A stretch of 64,000 nucleotides of DNA, from contig NC_052495.1 of the NCBI RefSeq assembly GCF_009730915.1, forward strand, positions 496,001 to 560,000. The letters run 5' to 3'. The notes beneath the pieces are model-generated. The model saw nothing but the letters and a program-made list of their open reading frames with translations. It was not told the DNA's origin and searched no databases. This stretch comes from Dioscorea cayenensis subsp. rotundata. Its lineage: Eukaryota; Streptophyta; Magnoliopsida; Dioscoreales; Dioscoreaceae. Of this stretch, positions 10,679-22,660 are shown in pieces (position 1 is the stretch's first letter; every line of letters starts with the position of its first letter). The translations under genes and the position numbers were made by a program.

Positions 10679-13600
10679 ATGGCATCGTCTTCGTGCAATT
10701 CGTTTTCAGAACCGGCGATTATGGAGCAAATTATCACTGAATTCTTTACAAAGAGTGTGCACATCATTCTTGAATCTAGGTCACCGTATGTGTCTTCTCG
10801 CAACTATAGTGGTGAGCAGTTTATTTCATCACCATCACCATCATCATCCTCTTCATCATCCAGTGTTCGGCCTCGACACCAATGGTTCAATTTGGCTCTT
10901 GGAGATTGTCCTGCTGCACTTGAGAATTTTGACCTCTGGAGGCAGAGTAATCTTGAGCCATTAGTCATTGATGTGGTCCTCATCCGCAGGCCCTCACGCC
11001 AGCATCATGTGCTTCAGTCTCCAAACTCTTTCAAGAGATCAATTTTCAAATTGGACTTCAGGCCAAGATGAATTTCTGCAGGATAGCAAGAGTGAGAAGA
11101 TTGTGGAGAGATGGATTATTCAGTATGAGAGCCGCAGCAATGGCAGTGTGACAAGGGAATCATGCCCAGGTGCAAAGAAAAGTAGTGGTGGCAACTCTCA
11201 ATCTTCTGAGTTGTCAGCTATGTACAAGAAGACATACAAGAAGTCCATCATAATGCTTCGCTCTCTGTATGCTATGGTCAAGCTTTTGCCTGCATATAAA
11301 GTCTTCCGAGATCTCAATTCTTCAGGTCAAATTCGTCCGCTGAGTCTTTCTCATAGAATTTCGTCATTTGCTGAGCCCTTCACTCGGGAGGAGGAGGCAG
11401 AGATGAATCAATTTGGTTTCACTCCTGTTGATACTCCTTGCGGTAGGCTGACTCTATCTGTGTCATACCTTATGCAAATTGGATGACATTAGATCGGAAA
11501 CTTCAACACCTTTGCCAACACAGGTTATACCTGACTATGTTGGCAGTCCAACAACTGATCCTCTTAAAAGGTTTCATTCTCTGCCTTCATCGTTGCCTGC
11601 CTATGCTTCATTTTCTAGACGGCATAGTTGGAGCAATGACCATGGAGCAACTCCAGTTTCCCAGTCACCTTCACCAACCTACTCCAATGCATGTGTCTTC
11701 CGAGCCAATCCAAATTCTCGTGTTCCTCCTCATAATCACCTGCGTGATAATGCTCCTTCTGCTTGCTCAGTCCCAAACAATGCATCAACAGTGCATAGGA
11801 AAAAAATACAAGCTTTGATGAATATTGGCCTTCACCTCCATTGTCACCCTCAACTTCCCCTTGCCCTGCAATGCAATTTTGCAATGATCATCAACATAAT
11901 GCCCTTTTGCGCACAGAGAGTGCACCAGTCAATATTCCCCTACCCAGGCATGGGAAGAATTATTTGCAAAACCAGGGCTTGCCTCCATCTCCTTCTAAGG
12001 CCAAGTGTGTTAAGCCAGGGTGTTCTCCTCGGGTAGATATTGCTAAAACTCACATTTCTACTTCCTCCGCAGCACATACCTCATCTCCAGAATGTAAGCT
12101 ACAAGCAAAGAAGGAACTGTTCAGGATGGGGGACATGCACACTGATATCATGCTGCACAAGGTAAAATTTATTGTTGCTATGAATTGTGGGAATAGTTGA
12201 TGAAAATTGTTAAACAAGTCAAATATGCTGTCGAATCAGATATGTGATGTGTTGTTATAGAGAAATTCTAGCTGTTTTTCACTGTTAATACTTTTTAACT
12301 ACTGATACATGTGCTACAGGCACTTTATTTGGGTAAAGATGAAACGGGTAGCCTGTCTGGTTTGAAGATCTCATCTTGCACTTCTCCAAGGCTTCAAATT
12401 TCGAGGAGCTCCAGCAGATTGTCTTTTTTGGATGAGTTTGATGATTCTGAGTTTCCTTGCCCATTTGCCGTAGATGAAGATATTATAGATTCATGCAACA
12501 GGTATTGTACTGTTTTACTTGCCCATTGCTGATTGATGGTGTAGTCAAGTATCATCAGAACATAATGGCACTTGATTTTTATTAAACCATTTGAAAGTCT
12601 TTCGTATTGATGGAAGAGATAAAGGATGGCCCTTTATTTGTTTAAAAAAAGCAACTTAAGATTTTGAATTCACATTCCCAAGCATGTTAATCGGATCATG
12701 TAAACGTGTGGTCAACTGTTTTTTCCTTTTAGTTTCTGGTAAATTTGATTCATATTAACTGTTATGGATTCTCTTGGGTGTTGGAGTTTGTAAATATAAG
12801 AATTGCCAAATTTTACCCTCATAAAATTTGCATAAAATACATTTTAGTTATGTTTCTTTATTTTAGGTTTTCTTCTGGCCATGTTTGATCATGAATTTGC
12901 ACCATGCTATAACTTTAGGTGATTTCTAATCTAAGGGAGCATAGCTTGTCATTTTGACCTTATTGCATCCATATACTCAGTGATAATTTCTCAGTTTTTT
13001 TAACTTCAAGTGGGATACTTAATGGAACCTGAATTTTGAAATGGCCAAGAGTTTGGGAAAGGGATCAGGGGATGCATGATTATGCATGTACTGACAGAGG
13101 TGTCGTCTGAAAACAGGATGTAAGGCAAAATGTAATTTATTGCCTCTAGCCTGCATTTTGTTGATATTGTTGTTCCTAAAAGTATTCCCTTTCCTACATG
13201 GCATCAGTTTTGCAGTGACCTTGTCCTCTTTCCATATTAAACACTTCTTATTGACCATGAGCCTCAGTAATGAAGTTTCTGTTCAGTGGTCTTATGAAAT
13301 TCATGACCAGTGGCCACAATACAAGAGCTTACAGCAAAGGAATTTCAGTTCTATGTTTCACCAGAACAGGTCTCATTGCTTACCATTATGATCTCGTTAT
13401 ACATATACATATATATAATAGTAGTATGTTTCTTGATGATAGGTTTATATTTATTGATTCATTTTTTAAACCCTATATTGTTACATATGTTCCTTCCACT
13501 AATTAGGTGTGTATGTTTACTAGGTTCAGTTAAGTACACTTCTTGGGGTTTCTTGTTATAATATGTTAATTTTACCCTACCCATGTACTTATCCCCAAGT

Positions 13601-14157
13601 GTTATTATCTTCATCTCCTATCAAGTATTTTCTCATGGGTACAAATGGGAAATATTTTTGCTTACACTGATTTGGTTTTCTTAGAAGAAATTCACCACCA
13701 AATTACTGATGATCACACAACCTTTCATGCTTTTACTAAATTAATGTCACATTCTTGTTCAAGGATTGAACCCCTTGACCGGCAAGGACAGACGGCCGAT
13801 TACTTGGAGACCACTGGTTTAGTAACTGCCCGAAAGTCCCAAGAAGCAGCAGTTAGTGCCATTGTAAAAATGCTAAAGAATGCTCCACCACTGCGGCCAG
13901 AGCCCTCCATGCAACTCTCTTCACATGTCATCAGAGATGAAACCAGGACCTCAAGCATGGAACAAAATACTGTTGCCGAAGTCATGGCAAGCCCTGGCAG
14001 TTCTGCCTCTGTTGCGGGGATGACAACTTCGGAATTCATCAGATCAAGAACTGTTGCAGATGCGTTTGAAGAACTTCGGGGTTTCAAAGAGAGGAAAGAA
14101 TTGCTGCTTCGGCGAATTGGTTCTCAGATTTCAGAATCTCCAAGCAAAGACTCCTGA
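10679..14157 (+). CDS. ATG13: Autophagy-related protein 13 (ATG13), frame disrupted
   Basis: ATG13 is the regulatory subunit of the ATG1 kinase complex that starts autophagosome formation downstream of TOR. Exons: 10679-12161, 12320-12501, 13764-14157. The N-terminus is the HORMA domain: EQIITEFF, SPYVSSRNYSGEQ, a Ser tract, WFNLALGDCPAALENFDLW and SNLEPLVIDVVL are all visible. The middle is the Ser/Pro-rich regulatory region (GRLTLSVSY, DYVGSP, RRHSWS, LLRTESAPV), and the C-terminus has KSQEAAV and the final EELRGFKERKELLL segment. Exon 1 changes frame three times: between about 10985 and 11045 (+1), near 11476-11482 (+1) and at the A7 run 11800-11806 (-1). The protein is recognisable on both sides of each shift with no gap, which favours base-level assembly errors over a decayed gene. 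Exon 2 ends in phase 2 and joins exon 3 at AG/G. Confidence 0.9.
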
Positions 14158-14740
14158 GGATGTTGGTGAAGCCAATCAATCCTCATCTGTACATATGTGA
14201 TGCATTTTGATCGGCCGCCTGATCCTGCAAGCTCGAGGTATGGCTGGAACTCGGAAGCTTTATAGTACTAATCTATATGTATATATCCATATAGCGAAAG
14301 AAAATAGAATTGATGCTCTGGTATGCCGTGTTATTTGAAAAAATTGCTTATCTGTGAATAGTTGTATATTCTGGTTGGTATTTTGTCTTGTGAGCGCTGG
14401 GAGGCATAGAATTCTTATCTTTCTCAGTTGCAATTTGAGACTTATTTCCGGTAAAACTGTTCATGTTTATAGCTACTTGAAGAAAAATGAAGGTGAAAGT
14501 TAGCAATTGATTTCCTGTTTACATCCTAATGTTTATTTTGGTCTTCCCCCAAAACCTATTGTAAAAAAAAAAGAGAAATTTCTTGAATCTCATATGCTCC
14601 TCTATTAAACATTCATTAGTTATCTCATTCTCCATGATTTAAATGAGAGATTTTTCAATCAACATACAACAACAGACACACAGAGAAACCATTATACCAC
14701 ATGTTGGCTTGCCACAAGTACAGAAGGATGGAGGGAAAAC
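14158..14740. other. ATG13 3' UTR and convergent intergenic space
   Basis: ATG13 (+) and the iron-transporter gene (-) converge here with about 590 bp between stop codons. The sequence is T-rich, with AAAATAGAA near 14300 and an A8 run near 14560. It presumably holds the 3' ends of both transcripts. Confidence 0.5.
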
Positions 14741-14745
14741 AACAT

Positions 14746-15342
14746 TCAAAGAGCTGCAGAGGAGCCAAAGAGCTTCATGAGTCCAAAAGTAACACCCATG
14801 GCCATCCAACCTCCGGCCAACACCCTGACAGTAGACCTCACTACCGGCGCCCGGCCAAGCACTGCCCCGGTCAACCCAAACATGACAAGAGCCAAGCTCG
14901 CCGCCGCGGCCACCACACCCAACCTCACGCTATGCTGAGTTATAAATCCAGCCGCAAGCAATGGCACCGCTGCACCGACAGAGAAGGCCATCCCCGACGC
15001 CACGGCCGCTTGCACGGGGCTCGGCACTCCTCCTCCATCTCCATGTTTGCTTTCTCCATTCCTCTTCATCTCAGCCACCTCTATGTCTACCTGTGAATAG
15101 ACTGAAACAAACTCTCCTATAGCCATGCTACAAGCTCCGGCCACCAGGCCTGCAAAGCCAGAGATGAGCATGGCCTTTGGATCATCCTTCACAGCACCAA
15201 CTCCCATCATCAGTGATGCAGTGGAAACTAAGCCATCATTTGCACCAAGAACTGCTGCTCTTAGCCATTGTGCTCTTTGGGAGTAGTTCACTTCCACCTG
15301 TTCTTTGCCTTCAATGGTGATCTTGGTTTCATTAGTGGCCAT
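14746..15342 (-). CDS. VTL: Vacuolar iron transporter-like (VTL/nodulin-21 type) protein
   Basis: A single intact exon of 198 codons, the usual length of plant VIT-like proteins. These move ferrous iron into the vacuole. The N-terminal half shows the family pattern: QWLRAAVLGANDGLVSTASLM, then a hydrophobic helix and GACSMAIGEFVSVYSQ, then a charged cytoplasmic loop (DIEVAEMKR). The C-terminal half has three more hydrophobic helices (PVQAAVASGMAFSVGA, LGVVAAAASLALVMFG, VRVLAGGWMAMGVTFGL), giving five predicted membrane spans. The loop is short, as in VIT-like rather than full-length VIT proteins. The ATG is the first in frame and lies about 70 bp from a TATA box. Confidence 0.92.
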   Translation of the reverse strand: MATNETKITIEGKEQVEVNYSQRAQWLRAAVLGANDGLVSTASLMMGVGAVKDDPKAMLISGFAGLVAGACSMAIGEFVSVYSQVDIEVAEMKRNGESKHGDGGGVPSPVQAAVASGMAFSVGAAVPLLAAGFITQHSVRLGVVAAAASLALVMFGLTGAVLGRAPVVRSTVRVLAGGWMAMGVTFGLMKLFGSSAAL

Positions 15343-15410
15343 GGTGGTGCAACTGAAGAGTGAAGATGAAGATGAAGATGAAGTATGGCAGACACACGCC
15401 CTTGTGTGCT

Positions 15411-15417
15411 TTTTATA
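15411..15417 (-). promoter_or_regulatory. TATA box of the VIT-like gene
   Basis: TATAAAA on the minus strand, 69 bp before the ATG at 15342, implying transcription start near 15385 and a short leader. The leader contains a GAA/GAT-type trinucleotide run (15358-15382 on the plus strand). Confidence 0.65.
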
Positions 15418-15424
15418 ATGAATT

Positions 15425-16935
15425 TTTTTGTGTGCCTACTGTTAATGTGGTGATGAAGGTGAATGCACTCATAAAATAACCCAATCATGCAAAATATAAA
15501 TAAATAAATATATATATATATATATATATATATGAGCGAAAATACACATACGTGATAATTCTGTACTCTAAAATTAGATATTTTGACCAATGTTGTAAAT
15601 TAAAAACTGAAATCAGACTCACAAATTGTCACTCAATCAATGAAGTGGGACAAAAGGATGATATCATTAAGAGATGAATGGAAAATCTATCTTTTATCAT
15701 TAAATATAAAAAGAAAAGAAAAGTTTGAGGGGGTTTTCTCTTCTGTTTGTTCTGAAAAAGCATGTTATCAACTTATCTGAAAGGGGACATTGCTAAGGGG
15801 TTGGAGTTCATTGGCTGATTAATTTTAGATGTTGAGTAAAATGGACGTTCTTATATTTTAATTTTTCATTTGATGGAGTCCAAGCTTAGCATCTTTAATG
15901 ATGGGTTATCATGTTCTCTTTTGTGTAGTGGAGATGGCAAAGAAGCCTGTAATATCACATCTGCTGTTCTTTTTGTTTCCAAGAATATAGTCTATTTTTG
16001 TTAATTATTATAACCTTTTAAAGGTTCCTTACTTGCTATGGAATTAAACCCCAAAAGCATATGAAATATGTATGCTCTTTGGCATCTTTTCCTTTCTCAT
16101 TTTGGAATCTATCAATATTGTGATTTTGTGTTTCACAATCCATGTATTCTTAAGGGATAGCTAACTACATTTTCGCCAACTTTTACATTTATAATAATGA
16201 TGAGATTTAAAGATAAAAATATAATAAACAAATTATAGCAATTGATGAATCTCTCACATAACTGATCTGATCTCAAGGCAAATGCTCCACACTCATTTAC
16301 TGGTTACTGGTTAGCATTATTTATGTTAGGTTTTGAGGAAAAGAAAGGGGATAAAAATAATGAAAAGACGTAAGGACCATTTAGCAAAAGATTGTTTCTT
16401 CAAAATGATTAAAAAATTAATACAACTCTTCTCATTATTTATAGATAATAATAGAGACTTATCTAATAGATAAGCATATCACAACCAATATTTAAATATC
16501 AAAATATCCAAAAATTAAATATGACCCATTCTTATTTTTCTTCACGTGGCTTTTCTTATCTTCCATATCAGCAATTTTTCCACATCAGCAACTGCAGCTT
16601 TGATTATTTCCAACAATTTATGCCTTCCCCATTATTTATTTGTTAGCATTTATCATGCTTTTGTTTATGTTATGTCCAGGTTTAAATTATACTTATAAGT
16701 ACAAAGATCCACTGGCTTATATATTATATACTAATTAAGGATCAATGAATTATTTTATATATCATTGGAGATGATCGAGCTCGAATATATATCATTTGTA
16801 ATAATTTAGCTCAATCTATGTGAAAAATAGTTGGTTTTAGCTTATCTCCTACTACATCTTATAGTTTATTATTCAACCAAAATATATATATATATATATA
16901 TTTCGCATGTGCAGTTGATAGTCATTTTTATAAAT
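15425..16935. other. Intergenic, AT-rich
   Basis: No gene seen. It contains the VIT-like promoter region and (TA)n runs at about 15508-15532 and 16883-16901. Scattered open frames are short and do not resemble proteins. Confidence 0.5.
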
Positions 16936-16938
16936 ATC

Positions 16939-17159
16939 ATATCTTTGTTTTGTATATCTTAGACGGTTTAATTCATTCCTGTGTACAAATTTTAAATTCA
17001 ATACGAATTATAACTAAAGTATAGCAAAAGTAGTATCAAAACAAACACAATATATATAAATATATATATCTTTGTTTTGTATATCTCAACGGTTTAATTC
17101 ATTCCTGTGTACAAATTCTAAATTCAATCCGAATTTCGCAAAAGTTATATCAAAAAAAA

Positions 17160-17195
<36 letters not shown>
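16939..17195. repeat. Tandem duplication of a ~125-bp unit plus (TA)n
   Basis: The block beginning CTTTGTTTTGTATATCT at about 16945 is repeated at about 17069, each followed by GGTTTAATTCATTCCTGTG and a shared A-rich tail. A few substitutions separate the units. A TA microsatellite (17163-17195) closes the second unit. Confidence 0.8.
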
Positions 17196-17196
<1 letters not shown>

Positions 17197-17197
<1 letters not shown>

Positions 17198-17745
17198 CTC
17201 ATCCCGTCAAATTTTAATTCTTTTTTCTAATGATATACTATGGGTCATACAATGCTAGAAATTAGTATATGTTGAAAAAGAATCTAGTTGAAATATCATG
17301 AACCAAGGGCTAATCCATTGGTGACACCCGTGTTGTGATTGAGAAGTCTCGAGTTCAAGTCTCTTAGATTATATAATTCACTTTCCGAGTTCCTTGTGTG
17401 TGAAAAATACCTCTGCTCGAGTCCCCTGTGAGAGTCCTATGTGAAAAATACCTCTCGTTCTCCTTTCCATGGTTGCATAGGGAGGGGTTTATTTCTAAAA
17501 AATCACTCAAACAACCGTAATTAGTATACTTTTTTTGTTTTTTTGTTTATTTTTTATTTTGTTGCTTGATTGATTTTGTTAAAAAAAAAAATCAACTATG
17601 ACAAAACTATATATATCAAAATAAAATACTGTATTATTTTTTCTCATCCCGTTAAATTTTGATTTGATTTTGATTTTTTTTTTTAAATGGAATGCTATGG
17701 GTAATACAATGTCTGAGATAATGTGCTGAAAAGGAATCCAACGAG
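17197..17745 (+). repeat. SINE-like sequence between diverged direct repeats
   Basis: From about 17303 there is a tRNA-like A-box candidate (GGCTAATCCATTGGT), and about 35 nt later a B-box-like GAGTTCAAGTC, the arrangement of plant tRNA-derived SINEs. Beyond it, GTGAAAAATACCTCT occurs twice. The segment is flanked by two diverged ~100-bp direct repeats beginning TTCTCATCCCGT at about 17197 and 17640, too long to be target-site duplications. SINE identity is tentative. Confidence 0.4.
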
Positions 17746-19455
17746 ATTATTATATAAATAAAGATGTTCATTGGATTGCTGAATGGATGAGCACTCAAGA
17801 GACAAATGAATAAAAATGAATGGATCTTGAAAACAAAACCATTTACTAATGGAGGGGGAGTATGCATTCCACACGAAGGCAACCCACCACTCACTTATTT
17901 ATTATTATTCATTTTTCCAACTTAACTTTTAATTTTTTTAATTTTTCTGTTGAATCATTTGATTTGATTTATGGAGGCAATTCAATGTGTCCTATCCTTT
18001 TCAATCTATATCCTCTAATCTATTGGCTTTTGGTTCATTGTTGAAAGTTGAATGCTTGGCTCCTTTTTCTTTCTCCATTTCTTTGAATAGTTAGACTTAT
18101 TTAAAACTAATTTTATATTTGTCTACGTGTGTGTTGGAACCAAGTACCAAGTCTGACTAGAGTCAGAAAGACTTGTAAAAATGGTCTCATGGTCTTGAAT
18201 TGCATTTTCTTTGACTTAGGTGACGACAATATGATTATTTTGACTATGTTTATATAAATGAAACCTATTTATTGAAAAACAAAAGAAGTCACGGAACATG
18301 ATATAAGTAGGAGAAATTAAAAAAAAATATATATATTTATATAAGTAAGTTTTACAAACAAAAAGTTGAGAGATAATTCCTATCATAATATTGATTGATG
18401 TGAATGACTTGTTCGTCTTATAATATTAATATATATATATATATAAAAGATATAATCAAAATACAAAAATCAAACTGAATAGGTAATACCAAACCAACCA
18501 AACAAAGCAAGCTTAAGTGGTCTTACATCTCAAAAGCCTTCTATCCATCCATCCATCCATCTATATTGGTTTTAGAGTTTTTATTTTTTATTTTGAAATT
18601 GAACTAAAATTATTATTTCTAAATAGGAAAATAATCTCAATGTTTTTGGAGAGATAGAACTAAGCCAATATGACCATTATTATTTGGTATGGTAATCTCG
18701 CTATTTTTACTTAATTTTTCATTAAAATAAATAAATTACAATCTCATTGAATAAAAATAATTAAAAATAAATAAATAAAAATACAAAAAAACATAAATAA
18801 AATGAAAAAAAAAGTAAAAAAAGGACGCAAATAAATACCATGGAATTCTTGACTTTTTGAACACTGAGATCGACAGATATCTCCAGCATTATGCTTCAGC
18901 ATCAGCCTCAGGAATAATCCTTCTTTGATCATCTGAGTTGATCTCTGTCGCCTTTTGGTTGACTTCATCACCTCAGTCGCCGTTTTTCTTTTTCTCTTAT
19001 TTTCTGTAAGTAATCTCCAAGGATACATCATCTCTGGTGATGCCCTCCTAGTTTCTTCTTGTTTTCAGTTTCTTTTCTCTTCTTTTCTGTTTGTCTTTTA
19101 GAGTCCATTCTTCTTTGTATTTTTCTTTTTGTTTCTATTTATCACCTATGAGTTTGTTCTTCTCTGTATCGTTTTCTTTCGGTTTTTAATAAATTTTGTG
19201 GCCCATTCATTTTATTAAAAAACATACCATAGAATCATACATTTATAGCATGACTGACACTAATGAAAATTCTCCTTAATAATAATCAATTAATTTAATT
19301 TTTTTTTCTAGATATATAGTTTAAAAGATACAACAATATGGTATTAATAATGACTTCCAATTCATAACCATATATAACCAATTCAAATGCATGTGCTGCA
19401 AGCTAACCACTTTTTAGAAACCCAAAAAATTTTACTCAAAATGACTCTTACCTAG
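17746..19455. other. Intergenic, AT-rich
   Basis: No supportable gene. It contains a CATC tetranucleotide run (18546-18562), small TA runs and A-rich stretches. A minus-strand ORF at 18744-19031 is low-complexity and has no recognisable features. Confidence 0.45.
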
Positions 19456-19460
19456 TTTTA

Positions 19461-19510
19461 GTCCCACATCGACCACGCTCTAATATTTAACAACTCATAA
19501 CCCTATAAAA
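19461..19510 (+). promoter_or_regulatory. U2 snRNA promoter: USE and TATA box
   Basis: GTCCCACATCG at 19461-19471 is a perfect plant upstream sequence element (consensus RTCCCACATCG). TATAAAA lies at 19504-19510. The spacing of about 33 bp is the Pol II type of plant U-snRNA promoter; Pol III types are about 10 bp closer. TATA to the RNA 5' end is 34 bp. Confidence 0.93.
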
Positions 19511-19537
19511 CAATCCGATTGGGCCCGTTTAAAATGC

Positions 19538-19733
19538 ATACCTTTCTCGGCCTTTTGGCTAAGATCAAGTGTAGTATCTGTTCTTATCAGTTTAATATCT
19601 GATACGTGGGCCATAGGCCCACTATGATATTAAATTAATTTCTTGTTTGGGAACGGCCCAATAAACTAGCTTGCTAGTGGGCCCTCATGCGTCGCCCTTG
19701 CGTTGCACTACTGCTAGGGCCTGGCGCACCCCC
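19538..19733 (+). ncRNA. U2: U2 spliceosomal snRNA
   Basis: U2 pairs with the intron branch site in the spliceosome. The first ~75 nt are the canonical plant sequence, beginning ATACCTTTCTCGGCC and including the branch-point recognition segment GTAGTA and the stem-loop II region. The 3' part retains GCGTCGCCCTTGCG, the CACTACTGC loop and the GGCCTGGCGCACC end. Length is about 196 nt, as expected. Oddity: the Sm-site region reads AATTTCTTG where plant U2 normally has an uninterrupted T run, so this may be a weak or variant copy. A partial 3'-box-like AGTAATTCAA follows at about 19744. Confidence 0.95.
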
Positions 19734-19859
19734 CTTCTAAATCAGTAATTCAAATTTATTTTATTTAACTCACATTAAAATTCAGTTACTAATGTAATAA
19801 CATCATTTGAAGGAACTTAGGATTTTTTTATTCTGGTTCATAAATTAAACAAGCTTGAT

Positions 19860-21805
19860 TTAATTCTTGTGCATCATGACACAGAGGCAGTTTTCTTTGC
19901 CAATCTCTGCAGCAACACAAGGTGGTTTGTTGTACCCATTTTGGTACCAAATGGCACGTTCTTGAACAAGTTCTTTCAAGAAGTTGTTCAGCTTTTTAAT
20001 GGAGACACTGGGCATCACCACAACATGAGCAATGTTGCCCTGGCATGCAAGCTGCCAGCGCCGGATGAATTCTTCATCTTTGGGCCTTTCAAACACTACA
20101 GTGCTACTGAGCTCATTAAGCATTGCACTGATTCCGGCTTCGCGAAGCCGGCCTTTGAGATAATGAGCATTTCTTAAGCACTTTTGGACTTCTTTCTGAA
20201 TTCCTCGGTAGCCTTTACGGTTTAGTGTGTACCATAAGAAGATCGGGCCGTGACCGTTTCGGCTTCCCATGATGGTTGCATCTCTTGATGCTAAATACTC
20301 TACATTCCTTGAGAACACATTGATATGTTTCAGTCTGGTTATTTGTACACCACATGGCATTGGACATCCAACAAACTTGTGTCCTGATACGCTCACACTC
20401 CCAATTGGTTTCTTGAATGTTACTTTTGGTGCCTGGAAAATGAGTCAGTGCTAAATGAATTGCATGGCTATCTATGTTAACACAGTTGTGTTTGTGTGTG
20501 TAGACAAGAGGACTTACTCGTTTAACAAATGGCATCATGAGCCCAAAGAGAGCTCCATCACAATGAATATAGAACCTATCTTTGAATCCAGAATCTTCCA
20601 GTGTTTTTATGACCATATCAAGATCATCTACTGCTCCCTTCACCGTTGTTCCTGCAACATTGTCACAAATAACAGCATGTTTAAATAATTTTATAGGGAG
20701 GAGAATGAGCTAGAATAACATACCTATATTGACATTTACAATCGCTGGTTTGTCCTTATTCAAGAGAAGTTTAGCACCAAAATCAGTACAATCAATCTCA
20801 CCAGAGATCAGAGTTTCAATTTGTGCACATTCCATTCTGTACATTCTTGCAGCTTTGAAGACAGAATAATGGGACTCTCGGGAGGCATATAAAATTCCAT
20901 CAGGAAATACTTCCCTCCTGCACATTATCATGGTAATTATGATGAACATGGTTTGTCCTGAATTACATTTCATTTTCCTTTATTAATTGAATTTGCAAAT
21001 GTGTTCTTACTAACCCAACAAGAATTCCATGCAAATTGCCTTCAGTACCGCAATTTGTGATGTATCCCCAATACTCATTCTTCTCTAACTCCCAAAGGCG
21101 AGCAAACCAATCCAACACACCTACTTCAAACTGTCTGGAATGAACACCATAATTACTCTCAATGAATGGGTCACCGAGGTTGTTGATAGAGAAATGTTGC
21201 AGCTGGACAAGAGCACCATAGTCGAAGTCCAAATTGTATGGATAGCCTGTTGTACAAATGTTTGAACATACAACCAGACAAGATAAAAAATGATTTTACC
21301 AATGGTAAAACAGAAGATTAAATGATGTTAGTTTTGTTGTCCAAGCGCGTTAATATCATTCATCTTGTTAAATAATGATGATACAGCTTTGACATCCATT
21401 GAAAGACAGAAGAGTATATTTAGAAGGGCCCATGTAGAAGTAAATTGGTAAGTAAAAATACACCAAATAACAACCAACAGTTAAATAAATAGCTAGCCTA
21501 CATAAAGCACTCATCGAGTAACAGGACTCTGGCGCAAAATCATCATGCAACAATCTAGCAGAGTAAGTTGGACACTGTTCATAAATGTTAACAAGCATCA
21601 AATGCCTTGCCTCATGTATAATATTCAGTAAAATTTTAACTATCAGCAGACAACATGGAAGAGAGTAGAATGTGCAGGACCATTCAAGACCTCTGATTTT
21701 CATGTCACAAGTCTTATACTCCAGACATATCGTGTATTATGTTCTCACTATCCTAATGATAATTGATGTCCAGTACATGAGAGTTGTCAACTTCCTCAAA
21801 AAAGA

Positions 21806-21838
<33 letters not shown>

Positions 21839-22361
21839 AAACAGCAATATATTTCCACACACTGGCTTTAGCATAGTAAGAAAGTAGTAATTTTATCCAC
21901 TACGCTAAACACTGCTCTCCATAACTAAAGGGAAAGCATGAATCCATACATTGGTAATTAATACTTCAAGATTATATTAAACATAGGGATGCATAGTAAA
22001 TTAAATGAAGATCTGAGTTTTCAATATTTTGAAACAATTTGAACTAGCAAACACACTAGGGCATGAATCTGAAAAAAACAATTGAACAGAAATTACAGAG
22101 AAAGAGAATTCTCATACCGAGATGATGCTGAGTTCTCTCCACAAGAGATTTCCGGTACCTGGCCAGAACACTAGCCATATAAGCCTCACGCTCGCCGGTG
22201 ATCTCATCATTGGGCTCCGGCTCCTGGATTGAAAGGCACATTGTGTGCACATTCCTCCCCAGCACCATCTCAACCCCATTTGATCTGACAACAATTGAAC
22301 CCTGAATCTCCTTCGGATCGAACTCCTCCGGCAAAGCCTCCACCTTTTCATTCCCAACCAT
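19860..22361 (-). CDS. SDC: Serine decarboxylase (group II PLP-dependent decarboxylase)
   Basis: Decarboxylates serine to ethanolamine, the precursor of choline and phosphatidylethanolamine; older annotation often says histidine decarboxylase. Five exons on the minus strand: 22361-22118, 21246-21015, 20917-20724, 20651-20518, 20432-19860, encoding 458 residues with all junction phases consistent. Recognisable pieces are [13 protein letters not shown], the TNCGTEGN phosphate-binding segment, [16 protein letters not shown] with the PLP-stacking His at about 175, HCDGALFG with Asp about 255, and [15 protein letters not shown] with the PLP Schiff-base Lys at about 287. No gaps or stops. The N-terminus is somewhat shorter than in the Arabidopsis enzyme. 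A leader intron is likely (donor CTAG/GTAATCC near 22552, acceptor just before the ATG). Intron 1 (21247-22117) contains an (AAC)n run at about 21808-21838. Confidence 0.94.
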
Positions 22362-22650
22362 TCTTCTACACCATCACAAACCCAGACAAAATCAAAAACC
22401 ACCACAAAAATCAACAACAAAAAATAAAAAAATTCAACAACTCTAATGAACAAAAGTACGCCATAAAATAGCTTAAAAAAATCCGAAAATTAACCAGAAA
22501 TTCAGGATGAAACGAATGTAGCAAATTAGAGAGGACTTGAGAAGGATTACCTAGAAAAAAATGAGGCAAAAGATCGAATCAAGAAAGCAAGTAGTAGTGC
22601 AAGAGCTAAGAGAAAGCGCACGATGGCTCTGAGATGCAGCGCTTTGGGGG

Positions 22651-22660
22651 GTTTATATAG
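22651..22660 (-). promoter_or_regulatory. TATA box of serine decarboxylase gene
   Basis: CTATATAAAC on the minus strand, about 290 bp before the start codon. This distance fits a leader of about 260 nt containing a short intron. Confidence 0.6.

Noticed and set aside
14701..15096. 131-codon plus-strand ORF
   Set aside because: Exact antisense shadow of the VIT-like gene, whose minus-strand frame shows family motifs.
16900..17200. CRISPR-like array of spaced repeats
   Set aside because: Only two long degenerate units with no regular spacers; a plain tandem duplication in plant DNA.
20455..20688. Plus-strand ORFs across the serine decarboxylase gene
   Set aside because: Antisense to confirmed decarboxylase exons and introns; no independent features.
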